Assembly: GCA_021014945.1 (NCBI GenBank) | Contig: MU266455.1 | Span: forward strand, 1 to 64,000 | DNA: 64,000 nt | Origin: Leucogyrophana mollusca | Lineage: Eukaryota > Basidiomycota > Agaricomycetes > Boletales | Direction of reading: 5' to 3' | Shown here: positions 48,422 to 59,487 of the stretch, piece after piece | Position numbering within the stretch: the stretch's first letter is position 1 | How the letters are laid out: every line of letters begins with the position of its first letter | Notes under the pieces: model-generated | The model's database searches: none | What the model saw: only the letters and a program-made list of their open reading frames with translations | Told to the model about the DNA's origin: nothing | Made by a program: the position numbers and the translations under genes

Positions 48422-48905
48422 TCTGGTTGTTTGTGCTTCAACTACGAAGACAATGGATGCTTTTATACCCCAGAGCTTGGCCGTTTCACCGAGCGGCAAA
48501 ATGCCCATGGTGGTTTATCGTGATTAGAAATATAGGACCGAGGTTTCGAGGTCATCTGAGGACAGCTGAGGACCATGTAGGAGAGTAATGACGGAAAAAC
48601 AGAAGTGAGGCAGCTGCGATGGTGTTAATCTACACCGACCATCATTAATCCTATGTTAATCCTCGGATTGATTATGTTGGAATATTTCCGCGCCTTAGAC
48701 GACGGAAAATTAACGATCACACTGGTATCTTGTTAGTTTGAGAGCGTCAGTGTAGACACGAACGGAGGCTCGAAAGAACAAATTAACCCACCTCGCACCG
48801 CCAATTAGCCTTGCTTAGATGACTGAACAGGTCAGATCATGCATCGTGCAAAACAAGAGCTGCAGCAACAGGTCGAGTAAAAACCACTGAACCAACCAAA
48901 ACGAA
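48422..48905. other. Intergenic, AA9 copy 2 promoter side
   Basis: Apart from the promoter of AA9 copy 2 and a T-run terminator for the tRNA at its right edge, nothing is recognised. Confidence 0.5.
48460..48467 (-). promoter_or_regulatory. TATA box of AA9 copy 2
   Basis: TATAAAAG about 40 nt before the ATG on the minus strand. Confidence 0.55.
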
Positions 48906-49011
48906 TGGACGTTCAGGGGATTGAACCCTGGACCTTATACATGGATGGATGCTCGGCTTGGCACCGAAACAATCTTGCAAAGCATACGCGCTACCACTGC
49001 GCTAAACGCCC
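48906..49011 (-). tRNA. tRNA-Ala (anticodon UGC) with intron
   Basis: The minus strand folds as a tRNA: acceptor stem GGGCGTT pairs with AACGTCC (one G-U), followed by discriminator A. The D arm is GCGC-AGTGGTA-GCGC. The anticodon stem TATGC pairs with GTATA (one G-U) around loop TTTGCA(A/T), giving anticodon TGC. The T arm is CAGGG-TTCAATC-CCCTG. About 34 nt of extra sequence sits one base 3' of the anticodon, the standard position of a nuclear tRNA intron. A TTTT run follows the 3' end on the transcribed strand. Confidence 0.9.
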
Positions 49012-49240
49012 ATATAGGGGGTCAGCATCAGATATATATAATGGGCGAGCATCTGGCTAAACAGATGCCCTGAGCCCATGCTCGCAGCGCGGGTCACGTT
49101 ACCGCCGAGTTTGGATGATTCGGCATGACGAGCAAGCGGGGTTCTACATTGAGAAAGTAACCCTAACCTAGCTGACCTATCCTTCTGCTCAGCGACTGCA
49201 AAACCATCCAAATCTCGAAGACCTCCGTGCTTCAGCTCTG

Positions 49241-51149
49241 ATGAGTCTCTCTTCCCTGCTTCTTGGCCCCAAGGCCGCTGGAAAGCTCAAGGCTCTCGAC
49301 ACAGACTTGGACGCTCTTTTTGGCCCACAAGTATGCTTATACTCGGTCAATCGCAATCACACACTGATCACGATAGGTTCATGCAGCACCCGTTGCGAAT
49401 GCTATCCTAGCATCCCCAAAAAGCGAAAAGAAACGGAAGCCGACCAAATCCTCCGATGAGCCATCAGGAAAGAGGACCAAAGTCGACTCAGACACAATGC
49501 CTGTGATATCAGAGTCTCCAGCCAAACTAAAAGCCAAAGTTCAGAAAGGCAGAGGAAGCCAGCTTATTGCGAAGGAGGATGATCCTGACGGCGAAAGGTC
49601 GGATGTATCAAAACCATCTGTTGCCGTCCTGAAAGATGCGGTAACGCAATCGGAAAGTGACACGGACGGCGACCCATCTTCGCTAGTTCACCAAAGTTTG
49701 CGCAAGGACGGATCGGTTCGCGGAAAGCGTTCATCTGGACACAAGGAAAAGTACATTCCCCACGGCGAAACCCCTGACCAGCGTAATGCTCGCACCATAT
49801 TCATTGGAAATTTGTCTGCCGAGGTTGCTCAGAAACGGGTAGGGATTTCTTTGCCGGCGAAGAGGACCATACTTACATCATTCGGTTCCAGCCTCTGCAA
49901 AAACAATTGCAACGGCACATTCTCTCGCATGTTCCCAACGCGAAGATTGAATCCACGCGGTTCCGTTCTGTCGCTTTCCAGAATCCGACGAACAAACTTC
50001 CCAATGATGCAGATGTCCCGTCTGCCAAACCCAACACCCGCAAACATGATCTAGATCGCGCGTCGTCATGGCGCGACTCAAATCCCAAGGATGATGGCGG
50101 GAAAAGTGACGAAAAGAAATTCCTCACGCCGAGTCAAAAGAAAAAGATTGCATTTATCAACCAAGAATTTCACACTAGCGCAGATTCTGTTCATGCCTAT
50201 GTTGTCTTTGCCCATCCACCTCCTAACGCATCTAGGCCTAAAAATCTCCCTCCTCTTCCTCCGACATTGGATCCGTTCGACGCGGCACACTTGGCAGTTG
50301 AGAAATGTAACGGAACCATATTCATGGAGCGCATGATCCGGGTAGACGCGGCTGGAAAAACACCACTCGCAACTGCACCGACGACCGTTGCACAACATGG
50401 TGCCGTTGGTGGAGATCCAAAGCTGACTGTCTTCGTGGGCAACCTTGATTTTGCTAGCAAGGAGGAAGACCTACGCGTCTTCTTTGAAGGCCTTGTGAGC
50501 GCCGAACGGGGTCCCCCAACCGCCGACTCGTCAGGCCACGACGACAAGCCGAAGTTTTGGGTAACTCGAGTAAGAATTGTTCGTGACAAGGACACGCAAC
50601 TCGGAAAAGGGTTTGCATACGTGCAATTTGCAGTTCGTACTAATGCCTCTTTTGGGTAAACCGTTTACTAAGCCCTACCCATAGGACCGCGCTTGCGTGG
50701 ACGAGATCTTGGCACTGGAGGAAAGCAAGGTCAAGTTCGCGAAACGCAAATTGCGAGTTCAGCGCTGCAAGACCCTTCCTGGGACCTCTGACGACAATAA
50801 AGCGGCGTCCTCATCCTCTAAGAGTCCGCGCACTATCCCAACCCCGACCATTTCGCAGCCAATGTCACTTCCCAAAGGGGACCCTGCGTTAGGCACAAAG
50901 TTAGCCCATCTTTCAAAAGAGGAACGAAAACAGGTCAAGTCCTCGGATGCCGATCGCCTCGCGAGGAGATTGGCGAAGAAGAAAGCAAGGATGGCCCTTG
51001 CTAAACAGGGGGTCGCAGTCCAGGGCAAGGATCGAGAACGAGTACGGAAAAGCACGTCAATAAAGAAGTCACAGGGACTACCGCGGAGGGAGAGCAAGGG
51101 GCGAGTTCGGAGCGAGAAGAGCGCGGCGAAGAGGAACCACAAAAAGTGA
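49241..51149 (+). CDS. NOP12: Nop12-like nucleolar RNA-binding protein
   Basis: Four exons (49241-49330, 49377-49838, 49892-50632, 50685-51149) give 585 aa. The N-terminus (SLLLGPKAAGKLKALDTDLD) and a basic/acidic linker lead to two RRM domains. RRM1 begins at RTIFIGNLSAEVAQKRPL and is interrupted by a charged insertion; its second half contains SVHAYVVF. RRM2 begins at KLTVFVGNLDFASKEEDL and ends LGKGFAYVQFADRACVDE. The Lys/Arg-rich tail (ADRLARRLAKKKARMA) fits a nucleolar protein. In yeast Nop12 is needed for pre-25S rRNA processing. Together with NOP58 this window holds two ribosome-biogenesis genes. All introns are GT-AG and about 50 nt. Confidence 0.88.
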
Positions 51150-53964
51150 TCGTATGTTGGGCTGTTCATATTTTGTTCCTGTGGCAGCTGTGTCCGGTCG
51201 AGTGAGCGAATTAGCTGATGTCAGGCGTTATCGCATTTTGCTGCAAGCACAGAAGTGATGTTGACGCGACAGAGGATATTTGCTTGGATCGAGCATTGTT
51301 GAGTTCAGCCCCTGATAGCGCACATCGTGGAACATCGTGGACGCAAAGCAACGTTGGAGGGTTTTTCGCGATCGCTGAGCGTGGAGTGCGTACTTACCCT
51401 GTGAGGCACTACCTCCCCCATCGCAGAAAGCCCTCCCCTCACGTAGCGATATACGTATTGATACCTTGCCTTGAGCAGGTCATACTGCGTGGAAACCCAC
51501 CAACAACATCCAGCTGTCCGCACGCCGCAAGTCCCTTACCAATCGGCACCATTGGTATTCTACCGGCATCGAAAAAGACGCACTTTTGAGAGCAGCGTTA
51601 CGCATCAGGTTGTGCGGCTCTTTGTGGCAGCCCGCTTTTGCGGCATCGTTTGGGGCTGAACATGGGCTGCCCATGACGAACAGCACTTCAAGCTCGTTGG
51701 ATATGGCGAAGGCATCATAACGGTTAATACTCAAACACACCTAGTGATTCTCAGGGCGCCAGGAGAGTGGATGCAGGTACAGTGTTCAATCCCTGATTTG
51801 TTATGCAGGGAGTAGACTCTGGGAAGATGTTCACACACAATCATACCAACTTAGCTGCCAAGACGACAACTTGAAGCTGTGGCAAGTCACTTGGTGCTCC
51901 CGATACCTTGGACGGATATGTTTGTGCGGAGTGTATTATTCCGACATTCTGGACTGTCAGGAGGTCGAGCAGGAGAGACGTACCTCAGACACTGGGCATG
52001 CGCAGTGCATATCATACTCCACTGGGCGCCAATCGCACACAAGATAGCCAAGTCCGCCTATCGCAGAACACAGGCAAAGAATCATGGGCTGCCAGAAGAG
52101 GTGCATCCTCCCCGATACGTATAAGGATACGGTGGGGCGGTCTATGTTTTAGTGTTCCAGTTTCATATGTCCACTCGATATCTGAAGATAACGACTTGAA
52201 TGGCCGGCTTCCTCGCAAATGAACAAACGTTCAAGCTGGGCAGCCTTTGGATGCCCTAGTCCTGGGAAGCACCGCAGAGGCTGTATGAGATGCACACACA
52301 GATCCTATCCCCCTCGCAAACCATTGGACAGCACTCGATCAGTTTAGACTGAAGAAACTTCGCTGGGGATGCAGCACAGCAATTCCCATCGAAAATGCGC
52401 GATCTGGCACAAGGACGGTAGTAGCATTGAACCACGAAGGTTGGTAGTGGTAGAGCGAGGGTTCACGCAGTAACAACGGTACCAGTCTGCTGAAAGACGC
52501 AAATGCCATCAGAAATGAAGTGATGCACCATTAAGCCGCACTCGCATGATGGCCGGTACGCATTCCCTCAGTCGCAAAAGTCGAGACATGCTGCGCGTCA
52601 GACACCAGCTCGCAAAGCATGAGCTTGACGTAAATTTTCGACTTACGATGGCTTATGATCCAGGGGATGTGTCGAGAGGCAGACATACTAAGTGCAGACA
52701 TAGAAAAGCGAGGCAACCCGGTGCGTCATAGGATCACCAAAGAAGACAGGGTGTGGGTAAACTTCACAATCATACGCTCAGTATGGCCGCCGTCACACCT
52801 GCGGATCATAAAGTGGACAATGAGTATGGTTAGCGTCGCAGGGACACGGGGTCGTCTGATGATATGATCAGAGATAAGGAGTGGTGTCCGACTCGTCCGA
52901 GGTAGTGAGCTGCCAATCCTGGATGTGTTCTGACAAGGTCAGCGCCATCGTAAGCGCTGTTTTCGGTGTGGAATATGTAGCCGTCGGGTAGGTTTCGAAG
53001 CGCCTTGGAGGGCGGCACTTCAGCCGTACTTTCCGTTCGAAATCACATTCCCTGTGGCCAGCACGCCTGATGAGGTCTGATGGCCTATTGAGAAGCCGGT
53101 CAGTCGACTTTGTCACGGTTTCGAGTGCGACGTTTTTACTTAATGAGTACGTAGAATAACGTGAGCGACGTTTATGCGGCGGGGGTGGAGGGCTCCAAGT
53201 TTTCGGTTCTCAACTGCATTTAGCTGTGAGATATTGCCACGATGCATCCACTGAAGCCGGGGAAACGGAATGTTGCATGCGAGGAGTCCATCATCGATCG
53301 TCCATACATATGAAGGTCGAGGCGCAGTGTTGAACCGGGTTTATCGAGCCGTGGGTCCAATTCATGATGATCGCGACGAAGAGGAGAGGAAACAGAAGAA
53401 CACGTACATGAAAGGGCTGTTGTTTGCCAGCCAATAAGAGTGCAAATGAGCATGGAGGAGTGCCGTTCCGTGCTGGCTTCGAGTTCATATCGGTAGCCAA
53501 TGGGGACATCCCCGTCTGGTGCATGAGTTTCTTGAGCTGGGTGACGGGTAACATGCGTCCACTACTATAAAGCGCTGGTCTGCGCAGTTGGCTTGCCTAC
53601 AGCTTGTCTCGCATTTTCTTACCTCCTTGCAAGCCGCCTTGGCTTCACATATTTTGTGCGAGCTTGGCTAGTTCAGGTCCATATTTCATCTCCACCCATT
53701 TGCTGACTAATATCGCCCGTTGCCGACCCTGCCGGCACCCTCCTTACATTGCGGGCTGTGCCTGGCTTGGAATTATTACAACGGCTATAACTCTTTCTTT
53801 CATTCTTTCTTGACCACCAACGGGTCCTTACTTTCTGTCCTTTTTGACCCCACGATTTGACACGACTTGCATTGGCGCACTAGCTGCCACCCTTACGACT
53901 GGTCAGATATCTGTAGGTTACCGGGCTCGGACTTGTCGGCTAGCCAAACTAGCTCACCGACGTC
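51150..53964. other. 2.8-kb region without assigned gene
   Basis: This is the largest unexplained stretch. It has short frames on both strands, including a minus-strand frame near 53554-53291 with a hydrophobic run (VRVLLFPLLFVAIIM) and a tiny plus-strand frame at 52220-52348 (42 codons) rich in Arg and Cys (KHRRGCMRCTHRSYPPRK). Neither has flanking exons I can justify. Confidence 0.35.
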
Positions 53965-56950
53965 ATGCTATTCCATCCTGTGAGCCTTTGTTCGTATCCG
54001 TGCTCCAAGTACTCATAGCCATTGATGTCAATTAATACAGCTTAGCCTCACCATTCCACACATTGCTTATGCATGTCTTGGAGGCTTTGTAGTCGTGGTA
54101 AGTCGCCGCCATTTCATGCGAGACCGATCGGACTGACATATAACCATGGGGTTAGTTCGGCATGTTCTCTCTGTTCATACGTGAAAAGGTCAGTGTTATA
54201 GTCCGTCATGTAATACCATTCACTCATAGCAGGCGTAGTTGTACATTGGCGAGGCATGCTGGGCGTTTCTCTTTGGCGTTATCATTGGTAAAACGCTTTT
54301 GGTTACTCCACAGTTCTTGGGATTCGGCTGATTCCATTTTGCGCTTATCAGGTCCTTATGGCGCAGGAATATTTGATCCACGCGGGTGGGGGGGAAACAA
54401 TGAAGAAATCACGAATCAAATTACGCTCGAGGTCACCCGCGTCGTTCTCGCCATCGGTGTCTTTGCTATTGGCGTTGAACTTCCCAAGGCCTACATGGCA
54501 CGTCACTGGAAAAGTCTATTTTTCCTTCTTGTGCCCGTCATGACATGGGTGAGTACCTTTCTGTCATCGTCTTCGATTCACGTGCTCGGGGCTAAAACGT
54601 CAATCATGCAGGGCTGGTTTGTCTCTGCAGGATTGATCTACGCCCTAATTCCAGGACTCAATTTCTTATCGAGCCTCGCCGTCGCCGCGTGTTTGACGCC
54701 GACGGACCCGATTTTAGCCGCGGCTGTGGTTGGTGGAAAATACGCCGACAAGCACGTGCCCGCTCATATTCGACATCTCTTAGCCGCAGAGAGCGGCTGC
54801 AACGATGGCGCGGCGTATCCGTTCCTATTTATTGCATTATACCTTGTCTTGGACTCGACTACAGGCCGTGCAATTGAAGACTGGTTCCTTCTGTTATGGC
54901 TCTGTGAGTGACGCCCTGTAAACTAGACGTTGGCTGATTCTGGCTCTCGGTTAGATCAAGTTGTCTTTGCTGTCTTTTTCGGATCCTTCCTAGGGTTTGG
55001 CTTCCGGCATCTGATGAAGTTCTGCGAGCGCAAAGACTTGATCGACCGTCAATCATACGTTGCGCAGTACCTTTCGCTCGCATTTTTAACCATCGGCATC
55101 ATGACGATGCTCGGGTCGGATGACCTCCTGGCGGCGTTCTCTTGTGGAGCGGCCTTCGCATGGGACGGTTTCTTCAACAGGCAAACGGAGGAGTCGGTGT
55201 TTAGTTCCGTGATCGATCTGCTGTTCAACGTCGCTGCCTTCGTATACGTGGGAGCGTGGATGCCATTTAACAGTTTTAGTAACGAGGCTCTGACGTTGAG
55301 TATCTGGAGACTAATTGTCATCGCCATCTTGGTGCTCCTCTTGAAGCGGCTGCCTATCATGGTCGCTTTGTACAAGTTCATCCCCGATGTGAAGACGTTC
55401 CGCGAAGCTATTTTCAGCGGGCATTTTGGACCCATCGGTATCGGTGGGTTAATATGTGGTTATGCTCTCGCGAGTGGCTTCTGACCACCATACCAGGTGC
55501 GGTGTACATCTCGACCCTTGCTGCCGCACAGCTACCCAAACCTTCAAACCCACCCGCGAATCAAACCGAGTTCCTTGCCGCAACCATTCAGCCGATCGTA
55601 GCCTTCATGGTCCTGTGTAGCGTTGCCATTCATGGGCTATCTATCCCGTCGTTTTCCCTTGGCCGCCGAGTCCACTCCGTCTCGTCGCGTACATGGTCAC
55701 GACACGCAGTACCAGACTGGGCGTCACAAGCAAGACACGTCACCCGTCCAGAAGACATCGTTATTAATCGCGACTCCACGATGGAGAGGGGTGAGAGTGG
55801 CTTGACGGAGGAAGAAAAATCGGCTATGGAGAGTAGGCGGGGAAGTATGAGCACGAGTACTGCTACACCACCGTCTCCTAAAGAAAAGGGGGTATATGAC
55901 ATTGGGGAGGAAGGCGGTGGAGGTGAGACGGTGGCTGGAGAGGAGAAAGAAGAGAGGACTATTGAAGAGTACCTACCTGACGGTTCAGAAGTCACAGCTG
56001 AGTGGAAAGAGGGCCCCGATAAGATTATTGAGAGACGGGCGGGGCCAGGAGAAGAGGTCAGTGGGCTGTTAACTTCCATCGACTCGTTTATCCCGCTAAC
56101 ACGTCTCTGAGCATAGGTCGAAGTCGAGATTGTTCGCAATGCCTACGAGCCAACGGGCCAGCAGATAAAGCATCAGTTCCAAGCGAAAGAAGGAGCGGCG
56201 CGACAGGCAGGCCGCACTTATATAGAGCGACTACGCAATACGCCCGAGGAGATGCAAAAAGATGTAGGGGAGATTGAGGAACACCTGAGGCATGATGTGC
56301 AGGTTGTCGAGCATAAAGCGCACGAGGTGCTAACCCCGACGAGAAGTTCGACGGCCGACACTGTCAGCCAAGATGGAGAGGACGAGGACGAGGGATGGGC
56401 GTCGGATAAGAGTGGTGACGGCGAGGCTGCGGTCGACTCATCTGAGTCACACGATCGTAGGAAACGTCCGCGTTCCGGGAAAATGAAGGGCGCTGCCAAG
56501 CAGATGGGTATCGGATGGGGTAAAAGGGGACGTCGGCGACCCTCGATGGCCAGTAACGGATCTTTCTCAGCGCATGCGCAACAACTACTGGAGGAACGGC
56601 CACAGCCCCCCTCCCCCGAATCGTCGGACGCCAAGGAGCCCAGTGACGAGGATGATTCTCGCGGGCGGAAGCCAGTGCTGAATCGTACAGGCTCGGATGT
56701 CACTTCGCGTGGGTCAGTCAAGCACCGGAGGCTAGAGTCCCTCAGGCTCGAGCAGCGCTCCCGCGATGTGTCACCTGCCCGATCGGTACGGTTCGCGGAC
56801 GAGGAGATCAGAAGTGGCGCCACAACCCCACGAACACCCCTCGCACAAAACGATCCATTATCCTGGATTAGCAGTCCTGTAGATGGGCCTGACGACAACG
56901 ATTCTACGAGGGGTAGAGTTACCTTTGACCTCCCAAGAGGAAAACGATGA
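53965..56950 (+). CDS. NHA1: Plasma-membrane Na+(K+)/H+ antiporter (Nha1-like, CPA1)
   Basis: Nine exons (53965-53979, 54041-54097, 54156-54188, 54239-54287, 54352-54548, 54612-54903, 54955-55443, 55497-56056, 56117-56950) give 841 aa. It is an alkali-metal cation/proton antiporter of the fungal plasma membrane. The membrane half is strongly conserved: GIFDPRGWG, VVLAIGVFAIGVELPKAYM, LTPTDPILAAAVVGGKYAD, the ESGCNDGAAYPFLFIALYL region with the ND pair, RKDLIDRQSYVAQYLSLAF and SCGAAFAWDGFFN. The ~400-residue C-terminal tail is hydrophilic with acidic and Ser/Arg-rich blocks, as in Nha1 regulatory tails. The first coding exon is only 15 nt (MLFHP); it was chosen because the next exon (LSLTIPHIAYACLGGFVVV) has an acceptor in phase and no ATG of its own at that point. 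Confidence 0.94.
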
Positions 56951-57191
56951 GTGATACCTCTCTCCCACACATCAACAGATCATCCCTCGGCTCATTCCAC
57001 CAAAAACGTACCGAGTGATCATGATCTGCTTCTCGCGTCTTATCTGGCGTTGCGTTGAAAGTATATTTTTTGACATACCATTCTTGGCCGTGTTCACGCC
57101 GACATCGCCATCTTGTATCGCATAGCATTGCGTTCGATCTAGTGTAACCGTACCATACAATGCCTCTGTATCTGTGAACGTGGACACCGTT

Positions 57192-59224
57192 CTACAAGAA
57201 CAAAGTGCGAACAAGTGACAGCCAAAAAGACAAAAACGTGCCCATGGCGACTCGGACACCGGTTGACTCGAAGAAGTCGAAGAAGTGGGCTATGAGGACT
57301 GCACGAGGCTCTCGATCAGGATTCACAATATCAAATGGCATATGAACGCCGTCGATATGCTCAGAAACTGCACGAAGACCAGATGTGAAACCATCTTCGT
57401 GAAAGCCGTATCCAAGCCATGCGCCTGCGTACAGAATGCCACGGCTTCCTTGGATACTGTCCATCTCTTTCTGGGAGCGAAGAGCCTTTTGCGCCGTTCA
57501 GAAACAGCTACGCGAAAAGGGTTCGAGAGAGATTACCTGTGAGTTTAGAACGGGGTGGTCATACGAGAATCGCGAAGCGACTTTGTCTTCGTCTGGCTCC
57601 ATAGGGGGATTGAGTGTCACCAAAACTGGACCATACTCCTCCTCGGACAGATGCTGCAGGTCGTTCATGTTGTCTGTGATATCACGACGGTTAGTGACCG
57701 ATGGTGATGAGAACTTGATTAATTACACGTCCTACAAACATATGGTTCAGAAGCGACTTCTCAATAAGAGTGCAAACCACGTACAAGGCCACCTTGTCAA
57801 TATTCGCCTTCAGTCTGCCCCTTTCATCGTGAGTGGAAAATGACAAGTAATTCCAGCATGCCCACGCAAGTCTACGTGTCGGCATTAACTGCATCAGGAA
57901 GTTTTAATGTGAGGGGTGGCGATGCGGTTATACTTGTATAATTACTTTGGGATCCGCATGTAGTACAGCCTCGTTCTGGCTCCAGGAGAAACGACTGAGG
58001 ATACGATCTTCAACTTCAGTCAGACCTTCTCCGGCTTTCAGGATTGAGAGTGCGGTGTCCGAGTGGCAGGCCACAATTACCCTGTCGTACATGGTCGTTT
58101 TCCCGTCGAGAGTCTCGAGAACGATGGGCGAGTTAGTCTTAGAGGAGTCCAGAAGAGCTGTGCTGAGAGACTTGACAGCAGTCGAGAGGTGAAGCCGTCC
58201 TTCTGGTAGCCTCGCCAGGATAGCCTCCACGTAATTTCGACTAGACTCGAGGCAGTCCTTCAGCCATAGGGGTCAAAAGGATGATGTGCCTGCCGCACCT
58301 TCCCCCTTTGATCGTAAGCCAAGAAGGCTTGCCTGTAATTTGTAGCAAGTGATGGTTGTTCAGAAACCGGATCTATTGGACATGATCAGTTGCAAGCCCG
58401 TGTTCTTGATACCAAGGCTTACCAGAGTTCGCGCCGGGAAATCCATTGTGCACTTGTCAGGCGGTGTACTCCAAATAGCGGCCGTCATAGGCTACAAATC
58501 ATGTTTGTAACAGAAGCAAGATCATAGTAAAATTCACTTACAATCAAGTAGTTGTCTCGAAATGAATTAGAATAGCCTTCGAGCTGAAGGTACTCTCCGA
58601 TCGAGAGCTCATCTTCTGGCATTTTGCCCATAACCAATCTTCGCGAGCATGCATTGAATCTCATAACATCGTACAGCAGCCGCCACATATTAGGGTCGAG
58701 GAGGCGGGAAGGCTGGCAAAACACGGTTAACAAGTTGTTACCAGCCCACTCGAAAAGCCCTCTGTCCCGCGAAACACTGAAAGTCATTTCAGTGGGTAAA
58801 ATGGTGATTTTGGGGTACCGCTTCAGAAACCGGAGGAAGTTTGGATAAGTGCTTGGATTGAGTACAATCTACGGATGCCTGCAAGTGAGTTAAGCTGGCC
58901 GTCGCGTTATTCAAAATTACGCACAAAACCGCTGTCAAGCGATGTGCGCGACGACACCGGAGGTTAGAACAAGAACTTCGTTAAAACTGGCATGCGTACG
59001 TGTCAACATCGACTCCCTCAGCGTTGTGCCTCCTTGGTGGAAAGAACTTCACGGTGTTCGCATGCCCTCCTGGCCGAGAATCGGCCTCGTACAGGTGGAC
59101 CTCATGGTCACTGTGTTCGTTCAGAAGCTATTACGCCAGTCAGACATTGCGCCAGGTTCGTGAGTCTACATACCCAAGTTGCGGCAAGTCCAGAGACACC
59201 AGACCCAATTACTGCGATTTTCAT
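57192..59224 (-). CDS. FAD-dependent amine oxidase-like flavoprotein
   Basis: Ten exons (59224-59174, 59127-59000, 58931-58925, 58868-58542, 58491-58423, 58372-58299, 58240-57946, 57888-about 57774, 57673-57537, 57485-57192) give about 498 aa. The N-terminus MKIAVIGSGVSGLAATWLL is the dinucleotide-binding Rossmann motif, followed by VHLYEADSRPGGHANTV. Further motifs are GYSNSFRDNYLIPMTAAIWS, KPSWLTIKGGSRNYVEAIL, YDRVIVACHSDTAL, PVLVTLNPPMEPDE and GILYAGAWLGYGFHEDGF. Relatives occur widely in fungi and bacteria, often next to cyclopropane-fatty-acid-synthase-like genes, without firm function. Exon 3 is 7 nt and is required for DVDTGFIVLNP. The joint between exons 8 and 9 cannot be made in frame with a GT donor; a GC donor at 57773 works but adds extra residues, so an indel is possible there. 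Confidence 0.85.
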
Positions 59225-59487
59225 GACAACCTTAAATTTTCTGAGGCTAGTAGGAATCGAGTTCGTCGCAAGCCAAGCTGCGAGGCTGATCCACCTTGGC
59301 CTCCATCGAAGCTGACCGGATCAATGCCGTCGGGCTCGGCGGGTGCGCCGCGACGTGTCACACTTGGTGTCACGCTCGGCGCAAAAAGATTTAACAAGAT
59401 TTTCACCTACAAGATGAAGATTTGCGTAAATATACAGTGAAGGATAAGGTCCAGAGGAATGTCAGTTGAGGTTCAGTCGTCAGCTTT

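Noticed and set aside
56218..56970. 250-codon minus-strand Ser-rich frame
   Set aside because: Antisense shadow of the charged C-terminal tail of the Na+/H+ antiporter.
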